Assembly (NCBI RefSeq): GCF_003315795.1
Contig: NZ_QMEY01000011.1
Span: 204,256-268,255 of the forward strand
Reading direction: 5' to 3'
DNA from: Spongiactinospora rosea
GTDB taxonomy: Bacteria; Actinomycetota; Actinomycetes; Streptosporangiales; Streptosporangiaceae
Length of the DNA: 64,000 nt
Part shown: one piece after another, positions 33,258-41,453 of the stretch
Layout of the letters: each line of letters begins with the position of its first letter
Numbering within the stretch: position 1 is the first letter of the stretch
Notes under the pieces: model-generated
The model's input: the letters and a program-made list of their open reading frames with translations, nothing else
Told to the model about the DNA's origin: nothing
Databases searched by the model: none
Translations under genes and position numbers: made by a program

Positions 33258-35285
33258 ATGGCGGCAGACGGCGGCTGGGGCGTGCCCGGCTACCGGGAGG
33301 TCCGTGAGCTGGGCGCGGGCGGCGGCGGCAGGGTCGTGCTCGCCGTCCACGAGGAGACCGGCACACACGTCGCGATCAAGTACCTCGCCGGGCATCTGCG
33401 CGGCGAGCCCGGCTTTCTCGACCGGTTCCAAGATGAGGCCCGGCTGCTGTTCGGGCTGCACGGAGAGCCGAACATCGCCCGGCTGTACGAATACGTGCAG
33501 AACCCCGGCGGCGCGGCCATCGTGATGGAGCTGGTGGACGGCGTCTCGCTGCGGGCCATCCTGCGCGAGAACGGCGCCACCGGGCCCGAGGCGGCGCTGG
33601 CCGTGCTGAAGGGCTCGCTGCTTGGGCTGGCCGCCGCCCACGCGCTCGGGGTGGTCCACCGCGACTACAAGCCGGAGAACATCGTCGTCACCGGCGAGGG
33701 CGCGAGCAAGCTGGTCGACTTCGGCATCGCCGTGCGCGCGGGCGGCGGGGAGGGCGCGGCGGGCACGCCGCCGTACATGGCCCCCGAGCAGTGGGCGGGC
33801 GCGCCGGGCACGCCCGCCTCCGACGTCTACGCCGCCACGGCGGTCTTCTACGAGTGCCTGACCGGGCACCGGCCGTTCCGGGCGACCACCCCGGACGTGC
33901 TGCGCTACCAGCACGAGCACGAGCCGGTCCCGCTGGCGGAGGTGCCGGAGCCGGTCCGCGGCCTGCTGGCCACGGGGATGGCCAAGGACCCCGCCGCGCG
34001 CCCGGCGGGCGCGCTGCACCTCGTGGTCGAGCTGGAACGGATCGCCCGCGCCGCCTACGGCGACGACTGGGAGGACCGTGGCCGCCGCCGGCTGGCCGAG
34101 CTGGCGCTGCTGCTGGTGTCGCTGTTCCCCGGCCGGGAGCAGGGTCCGCCCTCCGGTGGCAGCACCCTCTTCCGCACGGTGCTCCACGGCGTACGGGACA
34201 GCGCGCGCCGCAACGCCGCGCGCCTGACCGCGGGCGTCGCGGCGGTGGCCATCGCGGCGGGGGTGGCCGGTTACGTGCTCGCCGCCGAGCCCGCGGCGCA
34301 GCGGATCGGCGTGGTGGCCGCCGCGCCGTCCGAGACGGCGGGCAGGCCCGGCCCCGCGGGGCTCGTCTCGCCGCCCGCCGAGACCACCGGGTCCGAAGAC
34401 CCGCCGGCGCCACAACCGGGCGAGGACCCCGTGTCAGGCGATCCGGGCGGTTACGAGGACACGAGCGAGACGCCGGTCGCGAGCGACCCGTCGGCCTCCC
34501 CGGGCGACGCCACGACGGGGCCGACGGACCCGTCCGGCACCCCCACCCCGACGCCCACGCCGACAACGGCGGCGAAGGTCACCGATCTCCAGGTCACCGC
34601 GCGGATGGCGGGCGGCGACCTGCGGGCCGAGGTGACGCTGACCGCCGACAGCGAGTCACCGGTGACGCTGCGCACAGACGTCGTGTCCGCGGGCCGTACG
34701 GTGGCCGGCCGGACGGCGACGCTCACCGGCGACACCTCCTACCAGCGGCGGATCACCCACACGTTCACCGAACCGCCCTGCGGCACCACGGTGGAGGTCC
34801 GGGTCGCCGCGGGCGAGCGCACCGCGACCGCCCAGGTGCCGGTGACCTGCCCGCCCGCCGTCGAGTCGGTGAGCGTGCAGCGCGCGTCGGTGGGGGCGAA
34901 GGGCGACGCGACGGCGACCGTGGCCGTACGGACCGCGGGCCAAGGGCAGGTCACCCTGAAGGTGACCTTCACCGCGGGCGAGCGCAGCGCGGTCCGCACG
35001 CTGCGGCTGTCCGGGGCCGAGTCCTACACCCGCTCGGTGTCCGTGGCGCTGGGCCGCGTACCCTGCGGTACGGCCTGGCGGGTGGCCGCGGCCACCACGC
35101 CCGGCGCGGCGAACGGCCAGGCCGGCGCCTCCGGCACGACCGAGGCGTGCCCGCCCGAGCCGACGGAGGAGCCGACCGAGGGACCCCAGGACCCCGAGGA
35201 TCCTCAAGTGGACACACCGCCCGCCGACCGGCCGGAGGAAAACCCGCGGGATCCTATCGGCGTCCACGATTCCGTGGTCAGATGA
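33258..35285 (+). CDS. Transmembrane Ser/Thr protein kinase 1
   Basis: A 675-residue Hanks-type kinase. The kinase domain (about 10-265) is complete: glycine loop ELGAGGGGRVV, ATP-site K41 in VAIKYL, catalytic D136 in HRDYKPEN, and DFG at 154-156. One transmembrane helix lies near 321-344, then a Pro/Thr/Ser linker and an extracellular region (about 435-630) with two Ig-like repeats, each with a Cys pair (PPCGTT/TCPP and VPCGTA/ACPPEP). The ATG has a GGAGG site. It begins a four-gene block (kinase, kinase, pseudokinase, DUF2510). Substrate and signal are unknown; no PASTA domains are present. Confidence 0.9.
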   Translation: MAADGGWGVPGYREVRELGAGGGGRVVLAVHEETGTHVAIKYLAGHLRGEPGFLDRFQDEARLLFGLHGEPNIARLYEYVQNPGGAAIVMELVDGVSLRAILRENGATGPEAALAVLKGSLLGLAAAHALGVVHRDYKPENIVVTGEGASKLVDFGIAVRAGGGEGAAGTPPYMAPEQWAGAPGTPASDVYAATAVFYECLTGHRPFRATTPDVLRYQHEHEPVPLAEVPEPVRGLLATGMAKDPAARPAGALHLVVELERIARAAYGDDWEDRGRRRLAELALLLVSLFPGREQGPPSGGSTLFRTVLHGVRDSARRNAARLTAGVAAVAIAAGVAGYVLAAEPAAQRIGVVAAAPSETAGRPGPAGLVSPPAETTGSEDPPAPQPGEDPVSGDPGGYEDTSETPVASDPSASPGDATTGPTDPSGTPTPTPTPTTAAKVTDLQVTARMAGGDLRAEVTLTADSESPVTLRTDVVSAGRTVAGRTATLTGDTSYQRRITHTFTEPPCGTTVEVRVAAGERTATAQVPVTCPPAVESVSVQRASVGAKGDATATVAVRTAGQGQVTLKVTFTAGERSAVRTLRLSGAESYTRSVSVALGRVPCGTAWRVAAATTPGAANGQAGASGTTEACPPEPTEEPTEGPQDPEDPQVDTPPADRPEENPRDPIGVHDSVVR

Positions 35286-35396
35286 ACACAGCAGAAAACC
35301 ACGAATATCTGGTGATATAGGTGTCGTTCACACCCCCAAGCTGACTAGGCTACGTCCGTCTTATCCGGGTGGGGGCCCAGGCATAAGGAGACCGTC

Positions 35397-37277
35397 ATGT
35401 TCGGGATGCCATCACCTTGGCAGGTCCCCGGATACACGGAGTTGCGCGAGCTCGGCTCCGGCATGTCCGGACGCGTGGTGATGGCCCGGCACAACGCCGA
35501 CGGCGTGCTGGTCGCCATCAAGTACCTCTCCGACGAGCTACGCGCGGACATCGGGTTCGTGGCGCGGTTCCGGCACGAGGCACGGCTGCTGGAGACGCTG
35601 GACAGCCCGCAGGTGGCCCGTCTCTACCAGTACGTGGAGACCGCCGACGGCGCCGCGATCATCATGGAGCTGGTGGACGGCGTCGCGCTGCGCGCGCTGC
35701 TGCGCGCCCAGGGGCCGACCGGGCCGGAGGCGGCGCTCACCGTGCTCAAGGGCGCGCTGCTGGGCCTGGCCGCCGCGCACGCGGCCGGGGTCGTGCACCG
35801 CGACTTCAAGCCGGAGAACGTCGTGGTCGGCGACGACGGGTCCAGCAAGCTGGTCGACTTCGGCATCGCCGTGCGCTCCGGCGACGGGGAGCACCCGGCG
35901 GGCACTCCGCCGTACATGGCCCCCGAGCAGTGGGCGGGCGCGCCCGCGGCCCCCACCACCGACGTCTACGCGGCCACGGTCGTGTTCTTCGAGTGCCTGA
36001 CCGGCACCCGCCCGTACCGCGGCTCCAACGCCGCCGCCCTGGCCCACCAGCACCAGACCGCGCCGGTCCCGGTCGATGAGGTGCCGCCGCCGCTGCGCGA
36101 TCTGGTCGCGCGCGGCCTGGCCAAGCAGCCGTCCGAGCGCCCGCCCACCGCCGCCGACTTCCTGAGCCGGTTGGAGACCGTGGCGGAAGGCGCGTACGGG
36201 GCCGACTGGGAGAGCCGCGGACGCCGCCGCCTGGCCGCCCTCGCAGGCCTGCTGGCGTTGCAGTTCCCCGGGGCCGAGCCGATGCCCGAGGCCGACAGTT
36301 CGCTCGCCCAGACCGAGGTCGGCGGCGGCGACAGAGCCGGTGACAGGGGCGGCGAGGGCACCAGGGGCGACGGCGGCGGCGACGGCCGGGCCGACGCGGG
36401 CAGGCGCGGCCGGGGCGACCGGAGCGGCAGGATCACCGACGTCGCCTCGCGCGACCTCCCCCGCCGGGTCGGCAACGCGCCGCTGCGCAGGCTCGGGCTG
36501 AAGATGACGGTCGTCGTCGGCTGCATCGTCGGGATCGGGGTCGTGATGGCCTTCCTGATCAACGGCGTCGGCAACCGCGAGCCCGAACTACAGGCGCAGG
36601 GCGCGTCACTGCCGCCCGCAGCGTCGGACACCCCGGTCGCCTCGCCGATCGAGGAGGAGACGACCACCGAACCGACCGAAGAGGTCACCGAGGAGCCGCC
36701 GGCGGAGAGCCCGTCGCCCGAACCGACCCCCACGGCGGACACCCGCTCCGCCGTACCGCCCCCGCCGCAGCAGAGCCGGGCCCCGCAGGCGTCCCCTTCG
36801 CCGACCAGGTCCAAGACGCCCGCGGCCAAGCCCAAGCCGTCGCCCAAGCCGACCGCGAAGCCCACGCGCAAGCCCACCGTCAAGCCGTCGGCCAAGCCGA
36901 CCGGCGATGACGAGCCGACGCTCGACCCGTCGGCCAGTTCCAACCCGCGCGGCCCCGGCCTGTCGCCGCGGCCGACTCCCAAGCCGACCACCCAGGCCCC
37001 GACCCGTACGCCGCCCACGCGCACTCCGCCGACCCGTACGACCGCGCCGCCGACGCGGACGGACGACGGCGAGGGCCCCTCCAACGGCGAGACCAGTGAA
37101 CCGCCGAAGACGGAAGAGCCCACCGAGGAGCCGGGCCCGGCCGACGAGAGCCCCGCGAGCGCCCTGGCCGTGCTCCCGGGCGGCCTGCTCGCCCTCGGCC
37201 TGGTGACGTCCGGCGCGGTACCGGTCACACTCGCGGTGAAGCGAGGCGTGGCGGGCCGGCATCGGAGGCGGCGGTAG
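35397..37277 (+). CDS. Transmembrane Ser/Thr protein kinase 2
   Basis: A 626-residue kinase whose catalytic domain is strongly similar to kinase 1: K42 in VAIKYL, D136 in HRDFKPEN, DFG at 154-156, and the same GTPPYMAPEQWAGAP activation loop. A Gly/Asp/Arg-rich juxtamembrane stretch (about 305-350) precedes a transmembrane helix (about 363-385). Outside is a long Pro/Thr/Lys-rich, extended wall-spanning segment, then a second hydrophobic helix and a basic GRHRRRR tail, so both ends of the tether may sit in the membrane. The start ATG has AAGGAG. It probably arose by duplication with kinase 1. Confidence 0.9.
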   Translation: MFGMPSPWQVPGYTELRELGSGMSGRVVMARHNADGVLVAIKYLSDELRADIGFVARFRHEARLLETLDSPQVARLYQYVETADGAAIIMELVDGVALRALLRAQGPTGPEAALTVLKGALLGLAAAHAAGVVHRDFKPENVVVGDDGSSKLVDFGIAVRSGDGEHPAGTPPYMAPEQWAGAPAAPTTDVYAATVVFFECLTGTRPYRGSNAAALAHQHQTAPVPVDEVPPPLRDLVARGLAKQPSERPPTAADFLSRLETVAEGAYGADWESRGRRRLAALAGLLALQFPGAEPMPEADSSLAQTEVGGGDRAGDRGGEGTRGDGGGDGRADAGRRGRGDRSGRITDVASRDLPRRVGNAPLRRLGLKMTVVVGCIVGIGVVMAFLINGVGNREPELQAQGASLPPAASDTPVASPIEEETTTEPTEEVTEEPPAESPSPEPTPTADTRSAVPPPPQQSRAPQASPSPTRSKTPAAKPKPSPKPTAKPTRKPTVKPSAKPTGDDEPTLDPSASSNPRGPGLSPRPTPKPTTQAPTRTPPTRTPPTRTTAPPTRTDDGEGPSNGETSEPPKTEEPTEEPGPADESPASALAVLPGGLLALGLVTSGAVPVTLAVKRGVAGRHRRRR

Positions 37278-37356
37278 CCGGACGCCCCTCCCGGCCGGTC
37301 ACCGGCATGCCGGGCGGTTCGAGGGTCGTGCAAGGTACACGCAAGGGGACTCGGCG

Positions 37357-38748
37357 ATGAGCGCGCACAGGGATGAGATCGCCGGCCACCGCCTGGCGGC
37401 GGGCGGGCGGCCGGGCGAGGTCGGCACCTTCTGGGAGGCGGTCGCGCCGGACGGGCGGCGGGTGAGCGCGCTGCGCTTCGACGCCGCCCTGGTGTCGGCG
37501 GGCTGGGCCCGGCAGCGGCTGGTCAGCGTGGTCACCTCCGACCAGCGGCTGGTCGCGGGCGGGCTGAGCGGGCTGATGCCGGTGCTGGACCTGGTCGCGG
37601 CGGGCGATGAGGTGTGGCTGCTGGCGGGGCACCCGGCCGCCCCGACCCTCGCCGACCTGATGGAGACGTCCGGAGAGGCGGGGCTCGACCCGGCGGGCGC
37701 GGTGGCGGTGCTGACGGAGTCGGCCGCGACGCTGCTGGCCGTGCACGCGGCGGGGCTGGCGCACGGCTCGGTGCGGCCCGACACGGTGGTGATCGCCGAG
37801 GACGGCTCGACCCTGCTGTCCGAACGCGGGCTCGCCGACGCGCTGCGCGGACGCTCCCCCTCCCCCGCCCAGGACGTCACGGCGTGGGCGGCGCTGGCGC
37901 GCGGGCTCGCGGCGGCGCAGTCCCCGCCGGACGCGGCGCTGCTGGACCGGGCCGCGGCGACCGCGGCCGCGCAGGGCCTCGCCGCGGGCCGTGACGTGCT
38001 GCTGGGCGGGCACGCGAGCCGGGAGGGCCTGGCCGGGGCGGTACTGCGGTGGCGGCACGCGCAGACCGAGGGCGTCATGGACGGCGGGCCGTACGGCACC
38101 GCCGAGCGGGACGAGGGCGAGATCGTCACCCTCCTGCGCGTCCCGACGTCCGGGGGCACCGACACCCCGGCGACGCACGACCCGGCCCCCTCCACAGCCG
38201 ACACGCACGCCAAGGGCGAGGTGCGCTTCGGGCCCGGCGTACCGGCGCGCAACGCCGCCGAGGAGATCTGGCAGTCCGGGCAGCAGACCGTGCACGCCGC
38301 CGAACGCCGCCGCGCCCAGCGGGCGGCGGCCGGGCGCAGACGCCGCACGCTGGCGCTGAGCACGTCGGTGTTCGCGCTGGTCGTCGCGGCGGCGGTGCTG
38401 GCCTGGCTGCAGTTCACCGGCGGGCCCGCGCTCGTCGTGGAGGGCGTGAACGTCAAGGCCCCCAAGAAGACCCAGGGCTGCGACACGACGGTGACGATCA
38501 ACGCCACGATCGTCACCAACGGCTCCGCGGGCGAGGTCCGCTACGAGTGGCGGCGCAGCGACCGGGACGAGCCGATCGAGCAACTGGAGAGCGTGCGCTC
38601 GGGCACGTCGTCGTATCCGGTGAGCCTGAAGTGGACGGTCAAGGGCGAGGGGTCGTTCAAGGGCACCGCGACCCTGCGGGTGATCTCTCCGTTGCCCGGG
38701 GGCGAGCGCGTGGAGGACAAGGCGACCTTCACCTACAGGTGCCGATGA
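37357..38748 (+). CDS. Membrane pseudokinase with Ig-like outer domain
   Basis: A 463-residue protein with a kinase-like N-terminal domain that has lost the catalytic residues. In place of HRD is HGS (136-138) inside HAAGLAHGSVRPDTVVI, in place of DFG is ERG (156-158), and the ATP-site lysine is absent (VSALRF). A transmembrane helix (about 331-351) leads to a single extracellular beta-sandwich with two cysteines, resembling the outer repeats of kinase 1. The ATG has AAGGGG. Being in line with two active kinases, it probably serves as their scaffold or regulator, as pseudokinases often do. Confidence 0.78.
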   Translation: MSAHRDEIAGHRLAAGGRPGEVGTFWEAVAPDGRRVSALRFDAALVSAGWARQRLVSVVTSDQRLVAGGLSGLMPVLDLVAAGDEVWLLAGHPAAPTLADLMETSGEAGLDPAGAVAVLTESAATLLAVHAAGLAHGSVRPDTVVIAEDGSTLLSERGLADALRGRSPSPAQDVTAWAALARGLAAAQSPPDAALLDRAAATAAAQGLAAGRDVLLGGHASREGLAGAVLRWRHAQTEGVMDGGPYGTAERDEGEIVTLLRVPTSGGTDTPATHDPAPSTADTHAKGEVRFGPGVPARNAAEEIWQSGQQTVHAAERRRAQRAAAGRRRRTLALSTSVFALVVAAAVLAWLQFTGGPALVVEGVNVKAPKKTQGCDTTVTINATIVTNGSAGEVRYEWRRSDRDEPIEQLESVRSGTSSYPVSLKWTVKGEGSFKGTATLRVISPLPGGERVEDKATFTYRCR

Positions 38749-38818
38749 GACCGTTCGGAGCCAACCGGGAGGCCGCGGCCACTGCGCGTCCGGCCGCGTT
38801 CTGACTAATCTGGCGGCC

Positions 38819-40183
38819 ATGACCACGCAAACCCCCGCAGGCTGGTACCCCGACCCCTATGGGTCACCGAATCTCCGGTGGTGGGACGGGAACCAGTGGA
38901 CCGACGCGACACATCCGCTGGAGCCTCCGTCGCAGGGGGCTCCGGCGGGCACGCATACCGGGCCTCAGGCGGCGCAGCCGGGGCCCGGACCGGGCCCCCG
39001 GCCTACACCGGGCACCGGCCCCCAGGACGCGCCCCAGGACGCGTTCCAGCCCGGCACAGGGCCCCAGCCGGGCCCCCGCCCCGAGCCGCAGGACGCGCCT
39101 CCGGGCGGGTTCCAGAGCCCGGGTCCCGGCGGCGGCGCACCCCCGCCGCCCCCGCCGTTCAGCGGCGGTGAGCCCCGCCCGCCCGGTCAGCCGCCGCAGG
39201 GCGGCGGCGCACAGCCCTTCTACGGCACGTACGCCGGGCAGCCCTCCTACGGCACGCAACCGCAGTACGCCCCGGCCGACGCCCCCGAGGCCGCCACCGA
39301 GCGGGTGCCGCCCCAGCCCTCCGCCGGGCCCTGGTCCCAGCCGTGGAACCCGCAGCAGGGCACCACCGTCCAGCTCCCCTCCCCCGACTTCGGCCGGCCC
39401 GGCGGCCCGCCGCCCGGGCGGAAGGCGTGGCCGTGGTTCGCGGCCGGCGGCGCGCTGCTCGTGGTGATCGCCATCGTCGCCGTGGTCGTGCTGGTCGTGA
39501 ACAACGGCGCGGGCCGTCCCGTCGCGGACGAGACGACCGCGCCGACCGAGACCACCGAACCGGCGCCCTCCCCCACGGAGACCGCGCCGAGCCCGCAGCC
39601 CTCGCCCAGCCCCAGCGCCAGCGCGGAGCAGCTGCCCCAGCCGCAGAACGGCGAGATCGTCGACCCCGGCTCCGGCTTCACCTACAAGGTGCCCGAGGGC
39701 ACCGACTGGACGGTCCCCGACGGGCTCAACGACCCCGCCAACCCCAACGCGCAGCAGTGGTCCAGCGGCGTCCAGGCGATGTCGCACAAGGGATATGAGG
39801 CCAGCAAGGACTGGGTCGGCAACATCTACGCGGGCGAGCTGCACAAGGACTTCCCCTATCAGGGCCCGGCGACGCTCAAGCTCTCGGCCGAGGCCCTCTG
39901 GCAGTACTTCCACCAGAACTTCTACGAGCCCCCGCACAAGACGAAGGTCATCCGCAGTGAGGCCATGGAGGTCGGCGGCAAGAAGGGCTGGGTCGTGGAG
40001 TTCGAGCTGGACTTCTCCGAGCAGTCCAAGTCGCAGGGCTGGAAGTGGAAGAAGGAGCGCGGCGCGCTGGTACTGGTGGACCGGGAGAACGGCGGCCCGC
40101 CGTCGCTGCTCTACACCTCCATTCCGGACAACCTGGACACATCGGTCGTGAAGAACGTCCTCGACTCGCTCAAGATCTCCTGA
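38819..40183 (+). CDS. DUF2510 membrane protein with exported C-terminal domain
   Basis: A 454-residue protein. The N-terminus has the DUF2510 signature (PAGWYPDPYGSPNLRWWDGNQWTD, residues about 6-29, conserved Trp/Gly/Pro), then a Pro/Gly/Gln-rich disordered region (30-200), a transmembrane helix (about 204-229), and an extracellular Thr/Pro linker and folded domain (about 280-454). The last domain has a Trp/Tyr-rich core but no family I can name. It ends the kinase block with a 70-nt gap, and may be a phosphorylation substrate: the disordered, Ser/Thr-bearing cytoplasmic region suits that, but this is inference. Confidence 0.75.
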   Translation: MTTQTPAGWYPDPYGSPNLRWWDGNQWTDATHPLEPPSQGAPAGTHTGPQAAQPGPGPGPRPTPGTGPQDAPQDAFQPGTGPQPGPRPEPQDAPPGGFQSPGPGGGAPPPPPPFSGGEPRPPGQPPQGGGAQPFYGTYAGQPSYGTQPQYAPADAPEAATERVPPQPSAGPWSQPWNPQQGTTVQLPSPDFGRPGGPPPGRKAWPWFAAGGALLVVIAIVAVVVLVVNNGAGRPVADETTAPTETTEPAPSPTETAPSPQPSPSPSASAEQLPQPQNGEIVDPGSGFTYKVPEGTDWTVPDGLNDPANPNAQQWSSGVQAMSHKGYEASKDWVGNIYAGELHKDFPYQGPATLKLSAEALWQYFHQNFYEPPHKTKVIRSEAMEVGGKKGWVVEFELDFSEQSKSQGWKWKKERGALVLVDRENGGPPSLLYTSIPDNLDTSVVKNVLDSLKIS

Positions 40184-40205
40184 ATGGGGGCACTAGTCTG
40201 TCTCT

Positions 40206-40802
40206 ATGAGTGAGCTGCTGGTCTGGATCGACTGTGAGATGACCGGGCTCAACCTCGGCCGTGACGCGCTCGTCGAGGTGGCCTGTGTCGTCACCGACAG
40301 CGAGCTGAACCAGCTCGACGAGGGCGTCGACGTGGTCATCAAACCCCCGCCCGAGGCGATCGAGCAGATGTCGGAGATCGTGCGCGAGATGCACACCGCC
40401 TCCGGCCTGCTGCCCGAGCTGGGCGGGGGCGTGACGCTGGCCGAGGCGGAGGCCATGGTCCTCGACTACATCAAGGGGCACGTACCCGAGCCCAAGCGGG
40501 CTCCGCTGTGCGGCAACTCGATCGCGACCGACCGGTCCTTCCTGGTGCGCGACATGCCCGAGGTGGACGCGTACCTGCACTACCGCATGATCGACGTCTC
40601 CTCGATCAAGGAACTGGTCCGGCGCTGGTACCCACGGGTCTACTTCGCCTCCCCGGAGAAGCAGGGCGGCCATCGGGCGCTGGCCGACATCACCGAGAGC
40701 ATCCGGGAGCTGCGCTACTACCGGGCGGCCGTGTTCGTCCCGCAGCCCGGGCCCGACTCCAGCACCGCCCGCGAGGTGGCCGAGATCATCATGTCCCGCT
40801 GA
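40206..40802 (+). CDS. orn: Oligoribonuclease
   Basis: A 198-residue DEDDh 3'-5' exonuclease that degrades 2-5-nt RNAs, including pGpG from c-di-GMP turnover. Catalytic residues are visible as D9 and E11 (WIDCEMTGL), an Asp in NSIATDRSFL, and His/Asp in GGHRALADI. The length matches the family. It is followed by tRNA-His, the same pairing I know from Streptomyces, which supports an ancestral actinomycete order. It probably has a promoter in the 22-nt gap after the DUF2510 gene. Confidence 0.96.
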   Translation: MSELLVWIDCEMTGLNLGRDALVEVACVVTDSELNQLDEGVDVVIKPPPEAIEQMSEIVREMHTASGLLPELGGGVTLAEAEAMVLDYIKGHVPEPKRAPLCGNSIATDRSFLVRDMPEVDAYLHYRMIDVSSIKELVRRWYPRVYFASPEKQGGHRALADITESIRELRYYRAAVFVPQPGPDSSTAREVAEIIMSR

Positions 40803-40937
40803 TCACCGGCCCCGGCCGGTGGCCGTCCCGGAGGCCCGCGCGGGCCGCGCCGGAACGGGCGGGACGAAACGCCGGGAAAAACCGCTACACTTCTAGCGTG
40901 CCTTCGCGGCGGGCCCGTTCCCGCCGCTGCGTACATG

Positions 40938-41010
40938 GTGGGCGTAGCTCAGTTGGCAGAGCGCCAGGTTGTGGTCCTGGATGTCGTGGGTTCAAGTCCC
41001 ATCGCTCACC
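40938..41010 (+). tRNA. tRNA-His (GTG anticodon)
   Basis: All arms fold: 7-bp acceptor GTGGGCG/CGCTCAC with one G-U pair, D-loop AGTTGGCA, anticodon stem CCAGG/CCTGG with loop TTGTGGT, and T-arm GTGGG-TTCAAGT-CCCAT. The preceding G (40937) can serve as the G-1 typical of tRNA-His, facing the discriminator C at 41010. CCA is not encoded. A TACACT -10-like box lies about 50 nt upstream. Confidence 0.97.
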
Positions 41011-41015
41011 CCTAT

Positions 41016-41052
41016 GGCGGCCGGTCCGATGGACCGGCCGCCAATGTTTTTT
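41016..41052 (+). terminator. Rho-independent terminator after tRNA-His
   Basis: A perfect 12-bp stem GGCGGCCGGTCC (41016-41027) / GGACCGGCCGCC (41031-41042) with a 3-nt loop is followed by AATGTTTTTT. This is the clearest intrinsic terminator in the window. Confidence 0.93.
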
Positions 41053-41165
41053 GGGCTACCTGACCGACTTCGCCCCCAAAGTTTGATATTGGGAGTTATG
41101 CTCGCTGTCAACTAATACGCCGGAAGGGCGGGGGCCGCGGCGACCGATGAGCCACCGGAGGCCGG

Positions 41166-41423
41166 ATGAGAGTCGAAGACCCCGCTTTCGGAGCCGGACG
41201 CGCCGACGTGCGGCTCGTCGCGGGTTTGAGCAAGCGTGAGACAGAGGTCATGGAGCTGATCGCGACCGGTCACTCCAACGGCGAGATCGCCCAGCGGCTG
41301 TTCCTGAGCGAGAAGACGGTCAAGAACCACGTCAACCGCATCTACGCCAAGCTCGGGGTGGACTCCCGGGGCACCGCGATCGGCCTGTGGCGCGGTACCA
41401 CGTCCGGCGAGGAGCGATCCTGA
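41166..41423 (+). CDS. Stand-alone LuxR-type HTH regulator
   Basis: An 85-residue protein that is almost only a GerE/LuxR helix-turn-helix: LSKRETEVMELIATGHSNGEIAQRLFLSEKTVKNHVNRIYAKLGV spans residues about 21-65 and matches the family at all key places. There is no receiver, PAS or ATP-binding domain, so it cannot be a classical response regulator; it may dimerise with another regulator or be constitutive. The ATG has CGGAGGCCGG upstream. It is convergent with the lysine aminotransferase gene. Confidence 0.82.
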   Translation: MRVEDPAFGAGRADVRLVAGLSKRETEVMELIATGHSNGEIAQRLFLSEKTVKNHVNRIYAKLGVDSRGTAIGLWRGTTSGEERS

Positions 41424-41453
41424 CGCCCGCGGTCCCGGTGGCGTGACGCCCCT

